From: Eonycteris spelaea
Taxonomy: Eukaryota; Chordata; Mammalia; Chiroptera; Pteropodidae
Length of the DNA stretch: 64,000 nt
Reading direction: 5' to 3'
NCBI GenBank assembly: GCA_003508835.1
Contig: PUFA01000166.1
Coordinates: 310,001-374,000, forward strand
Positions 1 through 10,764 of the stretch are shown here, in pieces (within the stretch, counting starts at the first letter, position 1; each line of letters starts with the position of its first letter). The position numbers and the translations under genes were made by a program. The notes beneath the pieces are model-generated. The model did not search any database and was not told where the DNA came from. It saw nothing but the letters and a program-made list of their open reading frames with translations.

Positions 1-765
1 AAAGTACATCACCTCTACTTCATTGCAGAGAGTGAAGAAAAAGACATATTCAAACACTCGGCGGCCAAAAATAATCCGTGGGACATATTCTTAGTCTAGG
101 TAACCTTTTGGGAAACCTTTTGGAGCTCTACCATAGTCTGGCATTTCCCAGACTAAAACCTTAACTAACAACAATTTCTAGATGACCTAAAAAAGAGTTA
201 CTTGGTGATATGAAAGGACTTTGTTCTTAGCTTTATTAAGTTACCAAGAAGTAATGGACCAATTAAATATAAGGACTAAAAATAAAATGTAATTACTTGC
301 TATACTATCTTCCCCTGGTCTCCAGCCAAAAGCACTAAAGATCTGAATTTCCATCTAGTATTAATAAAAATAAAAGCATTGTTAAGCATTATAGTCAGCA
401 TACTCAGAAGATTTAGGAAAAATCACCAAGATAATAAAGAACAATTTTCTAGCCTTTGGGGAGTTGACTCACACAAGTTCTACAAAATACTGTTAGCACT
501 TCCTCATGCAGACAAAGGAAGAAATGCCCTTTTCTTCAAATGCAGATGCCATAGAACTTCAAATAGGGTGTGGTGGGGGATGATTAAGGAGAGAAAAAGG
601 AAAAATTAAAAGGTCAGCCACACTGATCTGTGGCTTTAAAATTCATATTCTCTTACCTTCTGAGACTTTTGAAAAGGAAGAAGAGGTTGCATATTATAAG
701 TGAGGTAGCAGAGATTTGAACCCAAATATGGGAACCTACTTCTGTCTTCAAATTTCATATGCTCA
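1..765. other. No gene recognised
   Basis: AT-rich sequence without a convincing open frame, splice-bounded exon or repeat that I recognise. Short open frames here lack any family resemblance. Confidence 0.5.
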
Positions 766-888
766 GTCTATGGCTATGCCACCCTGAACGTGCCGGATCT
801 TGTCTGATCTCGGAAGCTAAGCAAGGTCAGACCTGATTAGTACTTGGATGGGAGACCAACTAGAAATACCAGGGGCTGTAAGCATTAC

Positions 889-919
<31 letters not shown>
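766..919 (+). repeat. 5S-rRNA-derived SINE, copy 1 (MEG-like)
   Basis: About 120 bases align end to end with 5S rRNA, from the 5' end through the box A region (GAAGCTAAGCAAGGTC) and the box C region (TTAGTACTTGGATGGGAGACC). The copy ends in a run of about 30 A. The tail and several substitutions in otherwise invariant positions indicate a retroposed copy and not a functional 5S gene. 5S-derived SINEs are known from fruit bats. A simple 5S pseudogene is the alternative, but two further copies in this window favour a SINE family. Confidence 0.85.
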
Positions 920-920
<1 letters not shown>

Positions 921-1289
921 CAAAAACATTTTTTTCCATGTGCTCAATCATCCTGTTTTTCAATTTTTAATAAAGGTTACATATTATCTTCCAAAACCCC
1001 AAGTCAAAATGTCTGAATGCCTCTCATCAACCATCACCTAGAAAAGAGTTTGTTTTCCTTAAAAGCATAATCTTAAGCAAAGAGAAATCCATGGTACAGT
1101 TCTTCTATTTTTCATTAATCTATTCAATAATTAAATACTCTGCGTCAGGTATTGTTTTAGTACTGCCTATATACAGCATGAAAGGTGAGGTGGAAAGTGA
1201 ATAAGTTATTAAATAAAGAAATCATAGGAAGCATATCAGATAGTTATAAGCCCTGGTGGTAGGAGGATATGGGAAAGAAGAAATTGGTA

Positions 1290-1357
1290 ATAGCCTTGAA
1301 CTTGAAATCAGAAGAACTAGGTTTTAGTTTGGCTTTGCCATAGATTAGCATTTGATT
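1290..1357 (+). repeat. MIR SINE, 5' half (split by an LTR)
   Basis: The stretch around 1305-1340 resembles the MIR core (a 'gaaatcagaaga...gttttagtttggctttgcca' pattern). The next part of the MIR consensus resumes at 1797 after the LTR, so the SINE was already present when the LTR inserted. Confidence 0.6.
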
Positions 1358-1792
1358 TGAAGAGGCATTTTCCACTCAAATGGCTAACCTTGTAATCAGC
1401 TCTTTGTCTGCTTCTGTAGACATGCTTGCTGCATAGGCCAAAGGGCAGAGTGATCTTGAGATCAATTGAAGACTCGCCCTCCTCTTTGATTGTTCTGTCT
1501 AGATAACAGATGGATTGCTTAAACTCCTGTCTGAAAATCTCATGCTCTGTAACTGCCCGAAGCCCATAGCAACTCCCAAGATCTGTAACCACATGTGGAC
1601 AAATCAACTAACCAGTCCAACTGTAACAGCGTGGATAAGCCCTATAAGTGTCAGGATTGACACTGAGCTCGTGGCTCAGATCTTCAGAGCACTAGCTCTT
1701 CTGGGACCACGGGCATAATAAACCTGAGGTCTCCAACTGTCCTAGTGGTGCTTGGTTTCCCACCAGTATGATTTCACAACATTTCTGCAACA
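1358..1792 (+). mobile_element. Solo LTR, class I ERV-like
   Basis: A 435-bp element starts TGAAGAGG and ends CAACA, with a polyadenylation signal AATAAA at 1717-1722. It is flanked by GATT (1354-1357) and GATC (1793-1796), a 4-bp target duplication with one change, as gamma-type (ERV1) integration leaves. It interrupts a MIR SINE. A second copy of the family lies on the other strand at 58295-58642. No retroviral coding region adjoins it, so this is a solo LTR. Confidence 0.8.
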
Positions 1793-1860
1793 GATCCTTG
1801 GACAAAATACTTCAATCCCCTGGACCTTAGTTCCTCACACATCAAATGAAAGTCATTTTA
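1793..1860 (+). repeat. MIR SINE, 3' half
   Basis: The sequence 'ccttggacaaaatacttcaa' followed by 'ccttagttcctcacacatcaaatgaaag' continues the MIR consensus (cleanup phrase 'cttcacctctctgggcctcagtttcctcatctgtaaaatg') from the half lying before the LTR. Confidence 0.6.
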
Positions 1861-2499
1861 AAACATAGTATATTGAACGTATATGTTATCCTGGTTCCTC
1901 TCTAAAACTTTAGCGAGTGACATAGTAAACAGATTTTTTAAGAAGAAGTCTTAAGCCCACAAGGACAAGAATAACAGAAGAAAAGACAACTGCAGAAAAC
2001 TGTGAATGAAATTTTGGAAGATAAAAGTAGTTAAACAAGTGATAACTGCACAGAATTGAGGAAACTGAAACCTCGGTGTGGAAAGTCAGAGGCCAAAACA
2101 AACCACCAGGGACAATAAAAAGAGCTCAGGAGAAACACGAACTGAGCAGAGACCAAAAGAAAACTTTAAAAATAATAATATCATAAAGGAGATAATACGG
2201 TAATATATCCATAAAACATGAGCAGTATGCTGTAAAAAGAGCAACAATAAAAATCTCTTAGGAATTGAAGTATGATGCCAACAATTGAATTCAACTGAAA
2301 TATTGAAAGATAAAGTTGAGGAAATCTACTAAGAAGTGAAACCAAAATACAAAGAGATAGAAAATGGGAGATAAACAATAAGAAAATCAGAAGCTATATC
2401 TAAAAAATCTTTACATCCAACTTTCAGGCATTTCAGGAAGAAAACAAAGAAGTGGAGAAAAGGAACTTCATAAAGAAAAAATAAATACAAAAGAAACCT
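1861..2499. other. Unassigned A-rich sequence
   Basis: Purine-rich, probably the degraded upstream part of the old LINE-1 that becomes recognisable further on. No gene seen. Confidence 0.4.
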
Positions 2500-3400
2500 A
2501 GAATTAAAAAGTAAAAGTATCCATAATGAAAGAGCCCAGAGTAAAAGAAAATGTCACATCACCGTAAAATTTTATAAAACCAGGTATAAAGAAAGGACCC
2601 AAAAAGCTTCCTGAGAGGAAAAAAGCTAATAGTCTATACACAGATATTCAAGAATAAAAATGGCATCAGACTTCTCAACCACAACAGTGAAATCTAGCAG
2701 ACAGTGTAAAAATGTCTTCATCCCTGCATGGAAGCAGGACATGATTCAGGAGACCTGGTCCCAAGGCCAGCTTCTTCAGGGGCTGAGCCCTCTACACAGA
2801 ACCAGCTGCATGCCACTCACCCTCATGCTGTCACACACCTGTAGTCATGCTAAGGTACAGAGGAACATGAAGCAGATACAGGGTTACCCCCGGAGGGAGG
2901 TTGGTCTGGGTGTTGCTATCTGAGAATCTGGGTACATTTCTGAAATGTGTGTGTGATTTCTCTACATTACCCAGAAGAAAAAAAAATTTTCTTCAAAATT
3001 CTGATGGAAAATAATTTCCAGCCATAAAATACTATATCCAGGCAAACTGTTAAGTAAATATACGTGTAAAATAGACATTTTTATTTTTTTTATTTTTGCA
3101 TTATTTTTTAATTAAGTTTATTGTGGGTAACATTGGTTAATAAATAAAGACATTTTTAGACATGAAAAGTTTTTCCAGAAATTCCTGGCTACACATCCTT
3201 TTTGAGGGGAAGCTGATGGAGAATGTGATCCTCCAAATCAAAATGTATATCAAGAAAGAAAGTGATATGGTGTGGCATATGCAGTGAATTGGCTCCCTAA
3301 ATAACTATTCTGACCTCCTCAAAGTGTGCTTCTCTATGTCAAGTCTGGAAAGATAAAAACTACATTTTCCCAGTTCTCTTGAAAGTAAGACTTCAGTTGT
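2500..3400 (+). repeat. Ancient LINE-1 (L1M-type) remnant
   Basis: Phrases typical of the post-ORF region of old mammalian L1s appear in order: 'ttctgatggaaaataatttccagcc', 'actatatccaggcaaactgttaa', 'aagacatttttagacatgaaaag' and 'gatcctccaaatcaaaatg'. The coding frame is destroyed. A related remnant in the same orientation lies at about 34880-35660. A younger LINE tail is inserted at 3084. Confidence 0.55.
3084..3147 (-). mobile_element. Tiny 5'-truncated LINE-1 3' end with target duplication
   Basis: Sixty-four bases run from a T-rich start (the reversed A tail) to 'gggtaacattggttaata', the 3' end of the LINE-1 family that is also present at 25325-28128 and 31755-31845. The 11-mer AGACATTTTTA occurs immediately before (3073-3083) and after (3148-3158), a perfect target-site duplication within the older LINE remnant. 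Confidence 0.8.
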
Positions 3401-5819
3401 GTTAATCAGATTCATGAACGAAAGACTTGAATTCAGAACTTAGTTAAATGGAGTACGTGACATTCATGGCATCTGGTGTGGATATAGCAAGTGTGACATG
3501 GCTCTGAAAGTTGTAGAGGCAGCATCTTGACTTCTGTATCAAAGCTAAGAGAGTCTGTTTCTGGAGACAGTAGTTGCAGCATGGCTTCCTGATTCCCCAG
3601 CATCCTGATCAGGGCAGATATGGCAGCATTCCAATAGCCTGTCTTATTCTGAGTCATCTCTGGAGGCTCCACCTAAACCCTGCTCCTCCAAGCCTCTCAG
3701 CAATTATTTTTCACCACTGAACTCCTGTATGAAATCATTTTCTGTTTAAAATAACTGAGGTGGTTTTTGTTGCCTATCTGTACCCTAAAGGATTGTAGGC
3801 AATAGACATTCCAGGACAAGAATCTGAGATTATGTGACCTAGATTTATTTAAAAGGAGTGAGCATCTGTTACAATTAGAAGATGGGATATTGATTGTCCA
3901 TAGCACCCAGTGGCATGTTACTAAATTATCACCTGTGTTAACTAAAATAAACTGCCTTTTTGTAGTCACAGCTTTGGTGGAATGAGTAGCCAAAGGTATA
4001 GCACAGTGTGTTGTGCATAAAGACTCCTGAGAGGTGGAGGGTACTTTTGGCCTCCCTGGGTCCCTTTAAATCCACTTTGTGGCACTACTTTCCCCCACCT
4101 CTAAATAAAAACTCAGGCCAGTGCTTGGACTTTTCAGGCCATTCTTAGGCAATAAAAGTCCTTTCAGTCATTTTAGGTCACACAGCACACCCTCAATTCA
4201 ATAAGAAAAATCTCTAGTCTCATAATTCAAAGTTGTGGCCTCTCCTGCACCCTCAGCTCTGGCCTATTGCAGTGAGAAGCCTGCAATGTAGGAAAAGGAG
4301 AAAGGCAGCTCCTGCCTTCTTCCCCACCTATTGCTTCTCTTTCTCCTCCCTCATCTTGCCCATCCTGGTTTCTGGCCACTCTATGGTATGAGTGCATGGA
4401 AGAGGAAAGGGAGATAGAAAAATTCATACCTAACTGACGCAGTGGAGGTGATGTGGCCTCATGTTCTCTGGTCTCAGAGAAAGTTTTAAACCAGTGTTTT
4501 TTTACCCTGGACTCTTTGGTAGATTTTGTGAGCTCTTCATAAATTTCACATCACTAGGAAGCTTTCATTTGAAAGTCCCTTGCCATGGGGGCTTGCATCT
4601 GCATTCTGGCTGGTTGTTTGCTACTTCTTCTCCAGTATACAGGCATCCAGTGGTACACATCTCGAGAATCCTCTTGGATGGAATCTAAGACACGTCCATG
4701 CTATCTCTCTCGCATGCATGATTTCCTTCGGGTCCATAGAAAACATTTACTCATCCTTTGCCCAAATGAAGTACAGAAATGGAGGAACAACCTCTCCTTT
4801 GTTCCTCCATTGGAACGGGTAGCAAACCAGGCCCTCAGTTCTATTCTAGATTTCTCAGGTGGAGCTAAACATCCCCAAACTGCAGGGGACACATTTTAAA
4901 CTCTTTGAGTGGTCCTGTTGAGGCTTCCCCCTGGACTTGAGATGAGGAGCATGGATCCTTGTGGAGGAGAGAAGGAACTCACAGAACACTACCAGCTCTC
5001 TCCAAAACTCTTCTCTCATCTCTAGCAACCCATGACATTTTATATTCTCTTCATAGATTATTTGTATGTTCTTTGAATGGACAGTTAAGTAGTGCCTCCT
5101 TTGATATTTTTTTATCTTGATCTGAAGACTTGGAATCTGTCCTCTGTTGCGCAGGGATTCCCTTGAAACTGCCGTTATATCTCATTATACTTTGGCAAAA
5201 ATGGAAATTCAAACGATGGCCTTTTACTACATTAGATAATTTTTAAGGTCTCTTCCAGCTCTATAAACAGTATGTGTGTGGGTGGGGGAGACATATTTGA
5301 AGAGAAGAGTGAGATATTAGCTGTGGCGGCACTGGGAAGAGGTGGAAAAGGCGTGCAAATGTGTGTGGGGTGATGTGATCAGGCAAGGGGATAGCAGTTG
5401 GCCATGCTGTATTTCCTGTTGATTCTCCTTGAAAGCCTTGGAGGGCAAGTCTGAAAGGATGACTGCACAAGATTTCAAAGAACCACTGTCTAGCTACCAT
5501 CATTTGAAGATACCTTAAGAAGGTGGTTTGGAAAAACACAGAATCTTTTTTCGTCTCCATTTCTCTGTTTTAGGATGTCAGGGAGATACAGTTCAATATA
5601 TTTAATTCTAGGGAGGACCATAATAGTGAATAGAGCCAATTCTTTCTTTTTCCTCTTCCTCAATAATTTTGATTTCTGAGCATCTTTGTAAAGCAAAATT
5701 TTCTAAACATTTTAGGTTTGGTACTAGAGGAAAATTTGCTTCTACTATCACAGTTCAGAAATTCCAACAAGACTGCCTTCTTTAATGATCATGAAAGTCA
5801 TTGTGATGATTTATATCCT
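3401..5819. other. Unassigned intergenic sequence
   Basis: No gene seen. The longest open frames (up to about 100 codons around 4585-4899) have no recognisable domain and no supporting splice sites. Part of 4020-4200 may be an old LTR but I cannot assign it. Confidence 0.4.
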
Positions 5820-6060
5820 GACCTTTGATTCATTTAATTTCCAGTGATGGGAAAAGTGAAGTAAGGAAAAACTGGAGTGATCGATCATCAAGTTAGTAAC
5901 TCTCAGCAAAATTGTCAAATTGATAGGTAAAAATTGCATATCATTGATTTAATTTGCATCTTTCTGATTACTAGTGAAGTTGGGCATTTTGTCAGTGCTT
6001 AATGGTCATTATATTTCTTCATTTATAAATAACATGTTTATAGGTAGAATGGTCTTTTGA
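5820..6060 (-). repeat. Ancient LINE-1 3' fragment
   Basis: Phrases such as 'tttaatttgcatctttctgattactagtgaagttgggcat' match the reversed 3'-proximal sequence of old mammalian L1s. Heavily diverged. Confidence 0.5.
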
Positions 6061-7210
6061 TAAATCAGATAGCAATTTCCAGTGTGATAAAGACAAATTG
6101 GCTTCTCTTTTTATATTTGCTCCTTAGTGATACTGTTCTTGGGTGAGTAGGTTATAGGCCCCTAGCCATAAAACAAAACAAACAAAAATACCGGCCTTCA
6201 TCTTAAATGTAAATCACTTTTAGTATTTTTCCCCTAACTGATCTGTTCTCCATTTTCAGACAAGAAATGCTTTTAAAAAGTCAACTGTTCTAAAAATAAA
6301 TTCTTACCCTTGAAAAACAGATGCCAATATTTAACTTGCTTATCAATTATAAACTTATTCAGGTTAAGTCATTGAGTTATGTTCATGTATTTTCACTTTG
6401 AATGGTTGAGAGAAGCATTAGTTTCACCTAATTTAAAAATTTTCCACGTTAAGTTTACTAAAGTCATGCTCTATAATATTGAACTGTGGGGTCTTGAAGA
6501 CTTTTTCATTTATGTGCTCAAGTGAATTCCAAACTACTTCTTGAAGAGAACTTAGGCCCTGCCCAAGAGTATTTTCTTAGCCTATCTTCATTCCCTTCTA
6601 AGGCTCTTCTGCCTTCAAAAGAGGCTGTCAATTCTATGTCCAGACCAGTTGGATATTAAAATTTATGGCCCTACCTTTAACTACACTGAGAATAACTTGA
6701 ATTCACATTTCGTGTCCTAAGTGAGACAAATAATATTTTTGGAAGATATTTGGAAGAATGGTCTATTCTCCTCATTTATGCTAAGATCTATTATTAGGAA
6801 AGACTCCTCATCATCTGTTCTTGCTGAATTAAGCTCAGACATGAGGCCATTGGCCTACATCAAGGGGCATTGATGCAAAACAATCAAATTCACAGGCCTC
6901 TCAGTTTCTCGACTTCCTCATCTCCATGGACATTTTTTATCTATACTACCTGAGGCACCCACTTTCCAAAGTCACATTCTGGGTGTCATCCCAGAAACTG
7001 TGCAACTTCCAATATGACAAATCTAACATCTCAACTTCTTTGCTATCCATCCAGCTCCTCTGCTTGAGTCACACAGTGCCACACTTTTTGTCTCATTAAG
7101 AGCACCGTTCATTGATGCCGCCACCCGCCCCTTTCAATCTATCGTGGTTTTCTTGTCTTCACTTTCTTCCTTATCCACCTGAGGTACCCTGGCCTAAATT
7201 TATAATCACT
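6061..7210. other. Unassigned intergenic sequence
   Basis: No gene, RNA or recognised repeat. Confidence 0.4.
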
Positions 7211-8363
7211 CAGGAATACCTCAGAGGTATTGCGAGTTTGGTTCCAAACCACCACAGTAAAGCAAATATTGCAATAAAGCAAGCATTGCAATAAATCAAG
7301 TCATGCAAAATTTTTGGTTTTCCTACGTATAAAAGTTATGTTTATATAACTTTTAAGTGTCCATTAAGTGTGCAGTAGTATCATGTCTAAAAAAAGTGTA
7401 CATAAAAAAAGTGTACATACCTTAGCTTAAGAATACTTTATTGCTAGAAAATTGCAAACTGTCATTCAGAGTCTTCAGCAAGTTGTAATCTCTTTGCTAC
7501 TGTAGGGTCTTGCCTCAGTGTTGATGGCTGCTGACTGATCAAGGTGGTGGTTTCTGAAGGTTGGGCCGGCTGTGGCAATTTCTTAGCCTTTTCCCATTTG
7601 GAAAAAAAAGTGCAGATTACTGCTAGTGTTCATTTGACATCATGCATAGGAATGCTACGTTTTCTAGGATTTGACATTTTCAGTGATCAAATTACTAAAA
7701 ACAGAATGCTATAAATAGAATGATGTCATTTGTTTCCAATATATTAGAGTGATGAGGAAATAATAATAAAAGTGAGATATTTCATGGAAAACTTTGGGAG
7801 TAAGATTAAGACTGTAATCCTTGGGGTAAATGCTGCAGCCACAAGCGCTGCTGGTGAGTATTCTCGGGGCAAATGGGAAAAGGGTTAAAATAAGACAACA
7901 ATGAAGTTTGCCACATTGATTGACTCTTATTTTCACTTAAACACATAAAGACCATTGCTGGGTTATTAACTAGCCTAATATCAATATTGTGTCTCAATAA
8001 ATAAAGGCCTGAGGGGAGGAAAGAGATGGGGCAGCCAGTGGGTGGAATCAGAACACATACAACATTCAATTGACTGTTTGCTGTCTTACATGGGCATGGT
8101 TTATGGTGGTCCGAAGCGATTGTAATAATACCATCAAAGATCACTGATCACCTATCACCATAACAAATATAATTATAATGAAAAAATTTTAAATATTGTA
8201 AGAACTACTAAAATGTGACCCCAAGATATAAAGTGAGCAAATGCTTTTAGAAAAATGGCACCGAGGTTTGCTCAACACAGGGTTATTAAAACCTTCAAAT
8301 TGTTAAAAATGCAATGTCTGCAAAGCACAATAAAAGGAAGTTCAATAAAACAAGATAAGCCTG
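7211..8363 (-). mobile_element. Tigger1-like DNA transposon, internally deleted
   Basis: The left end (CAGGAATACCTCAGAGGTATTG at 7211) and right end (...AATAAAACAAGATAAGCCTG at 8363) match the two ends of Tigger1, a TcMar element whose transposase would read on the minus strand. The subterminal order is conserved: the 'tactttattgcta' and 'gatggctgctgactgatca' segments on the left, the 'gttattaactagcctaat' and 'aagatcactgatcac' segments on the right. Most of the transposase is missing; only the extreme 3' coding part around 7885-7935 remains. A second transposon interrupts it at 7586-7884. It is a fossil with no coding capacity. Confidence 0.85.
7586..7884. mobile_element. piggyBac-like MITE nested in Tigger1
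   Basis: About 299 bp are bounded by inverted repeats of about 14 bp (CCTTTTCCCATTTG at the left, its complement CAAATGGGAAAAGG at the right). The right flank is TTAA (7885-7888) and the left flank reads TTAG, a one-base-decayed TTAA. Removing the insert rejoins the Tigger1 sequence 'gcaatttctta / aaataagac'. TTAA duplication and a CCC-TTT terminus are the piggyBac signature. No transposase frame lies inside, so it is non-autonomous. Confidence 0.7.
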
Positions 8364-8855
8364 GGAAAATGGAAAAAAATAGTGTAGATGATAGAGGCTC
8401 TGTTCATCCCTCTGTTGATCAAATCAAAGTTAGGACAGAAACAAGGAGCAAACAGCTAGGAAACTTCACCTGGGATATAAATGAACAAGCCATACAACTA
8501 AGGAGAAATCCAAGAAATCACCCTGCAATGGCAGAAGGTAGGACGGGTTGAGGATGTGAGGCTGCCCAGTCCGGAGGGGTAGCAGCAGCCAGCAGCTGAA
8601 GATGCCTCTTAAAGGGACAGCATCTGTGAGTGAATTTTCACAGTGACAGATCAGCTTACTCTGAGCAACAGTGCCTATTTGGCTGAGTGCAGAGGGCACC
8701 AAGGACTTACAGGGAAATACTGAGTTTTTGGAGTGAGGACCAAGGTGAGGTTTACTCTGTGTAGAAGCGCCAGTGGTATCCATTGTTCCCTGTTGAGCCC
8801 TGCCCTCTCACAGTGCATGGACTCAGTGCCAACATAGCTGTGACGTCATCAAACT

Positions 8856-9598
8856 GGATAACAGAGGTCGCTTCGCCCAGAGGATTCCCTGAAACTCTGC
8901 CTCCCCCAACTCGCGGCCCCGCAAGCCAACTCCAGCTATATCCCCAGCAGGTCAGGTACTCCTTGCTGAGCAGCGCCTAGACTCACACAGGAGGGAGCTG
9001 GCCTCAGTTTGTGCTGTGGCCTTTTGAGGCAACTATAAACACAACATCTGTGGATTGCTTGCTGAATATTAACAGGTGGCCTTGGAGGGGCACAGGCTTG
9101 GACTAAATCTGGTGTGCAGCTAAAACCCTCTCAGGAATGGGCCACTGGATACCTACCACACAAATCCACACTGGTAAGACTGGGAGACTAGGAGCTTTGC
9201 TTACTCCATAGAAACAGAAAAGCAGCCAAAATGGGAAGACAAAGAAGCAGAAACCATATGAGAGAACAGAACAGAGATCCAGAAATAATGGAGTCAAGCA
9301 ATCTAACAGATGCAGAGTTCAAAACACTGGTTATAAAGATGCTCAATGAACGTATGGGAAGGGTAGATGAATTCAGTGAGAATTTCAACAAGAGATAAAA
9401 AACATGAAAATGGAAATGGAAATTATAAAGGGAACCAGTCTGAAATAAAGAGCACGTTTTCTGAGATGAGAAGTATATTAAATGGAATAAACAAAGGGAT
9501 AAACAAAGTGAATAAAGAAGAGGATCAAATGCCCTATCTAGAGGATGGGAAAGCCAAGGACACTCAATCAGAATGGCAAGAAAAAAGAAACCAAGATA

Positions 9599-9644
<46 letters not shown>

Positions 9645-10394
9645 AGCCTATAGGACACTATTAAAGGTAAATATATCGGTGTCATAGGGGTACCTGAAAA
9701 GGGAGAACAAGAAGTTGAATATATGGTTGAAGAAATAATGAAAACTTCCCTAACCTGGTGAAGGAAATAGACATACAACGCCAGGAAGCACAGAGAATCC
9801 CAAGAACCAGGGATCCAAAGAGGCCCACACCGACACATCATAATTAAAATGCCAAAAGTTAAATACAAAAAAGAGTCTTCAAAGCAGCAAGAGATAAGCA
9901 GATAGTTACCTTCAAGGGAGCACCCATAAGACTGGCAGCTGATTTCTCAAAAGAAACTATGCAGGACAGAAGGGCTTGGCATAAAAAATTCAGTGTGATG
10001 AAGACCCAGGATCTATAACCGAGAATACCTTATCCAGCAAAGCTATCATTTCGAGTTGAAGGACAGATAAAGAGCTTCTCAGACAAAAATAAGCTAAAGG
10101 AATGTATCACCACTGGGCCAGTATTATAGGAAATGTTAGAGGGACTTCTTTAAGAAGAAAAAAACATGTATCAAAAACAGGAATAAAGAATGGTAACAAC
10201 TACATCCTATCAATAAGTACCTGAAATGGAAAAGAATTAAGCGCTCCCACAAAAGATAGAGTGGCTGAATGGATAAGAAAATAAGAGCCCTACATATGCT
10301 GCCTACAAGAGACTCACTTCCGATTAAAAGACACACAGAGACTAAAAGTAAGGGAGTGGAAAGAAGATATTGCCTTGATAGACCTAGAAGGTAT
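8856..10394 (+). repeat. Inverted repeat, left arm (1.54 kb)
   Basis: This 1539-bp tract is almost identical to the reverse complement of 12593-14132 (1540 bp). Read by eye, the arms differ mainly by about a dozen small indels or substitutions plus the trinucleotide microsatellite. Outside the tract the two elements diverge abruptly on both sides. See the findings. Confidence 0.85.
9602..9643 (+). repeat. (AAT)n microsatellite
   Basis: About 14 AAT units inside copy A, in the ORF1-like region. The homologous position of copy B carries (ATT)n, and copy C has only three or four units. Confidence 0.95.
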
Positions 10395-10764
10395 TTAAGT
10401 CAGACAGAGAAAGATAAATACTATATGATTTCACTTATATGAGGAATCTAAGGAACAAAAAGAACAAACTAATCAAAAACAAATTCACAAATATAGTGGA
10501 TAATTTGGTGATGGGCAGAGGGGAAGGGGGTTATGGGGCTGGGAGAATGAGGTGAAGGTTTAAATAAGCACAAATTAGTTTATGGATGGTCACACAGGGA
10601 TGGGGATCACGGCATAGGGAATATAGTTAGCATTAATATGTTGGCTAGGTGGAGGGCTAGGGAGGGAGGGAGCAATGGGGGGGGTAGTTTTATGAACTAC
10701 ATAGATATCTAACCAATGTATTGTACTTGAAACTAATTAAAATTAATTAATTAATTTAAAAAGA

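Larger units (their letters stand above)
8364..10764 (+). mobile_element. HAL1-like half-LINE, copy A
   Basis: A 2.4-kb non-LTR element abuts the Tigger1 end. It has a GC-richer 5' region (8364-9230), then a decayed LINE-1 ORF1-like coding stretch from about 9240 (the coiled-coil part is readable to about 9600). A post-ORF1 segment and only a stub like the start of the ORF2 endonuclease follow (about 10260-10390), then a LINE 3' UTR with 'aataaatact...atgatttcac' and a degenerate TTAA/A-rich tail. ORF2 reverse transcriptase is absent, as in half-L1 elements. Stops and frameshifts abound. Related copies are B (minus, 12119-14610) and C (minus, 40262-42580). Confidence 0.75.

Noticed and set aside
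766..887. Functional 5S rRNA gene
   Set aside because: A-tail, substitutions in conserved positions and two other dispersed copies indicate a retroposon and not a gene.
4461..4899. Overlapping open frames in three frames
   Set aside because: No frame resembles a protein family and there is no splice or promoter context.
8841..8848. CRE-like TGACGTCA
   Set aside because: It lies in the 5' part of HAL1-like copy A, where the homologous sites of B and C are altered; no target gene context.
9188..9868. Long open frame antisense to HAL1-like copy A, with a poly-tyrosine run
   Set aside because: It is the complement of the ORF1-like region and reads the AAT microsatellite as tyrosine. The same shadow appears in copy B.
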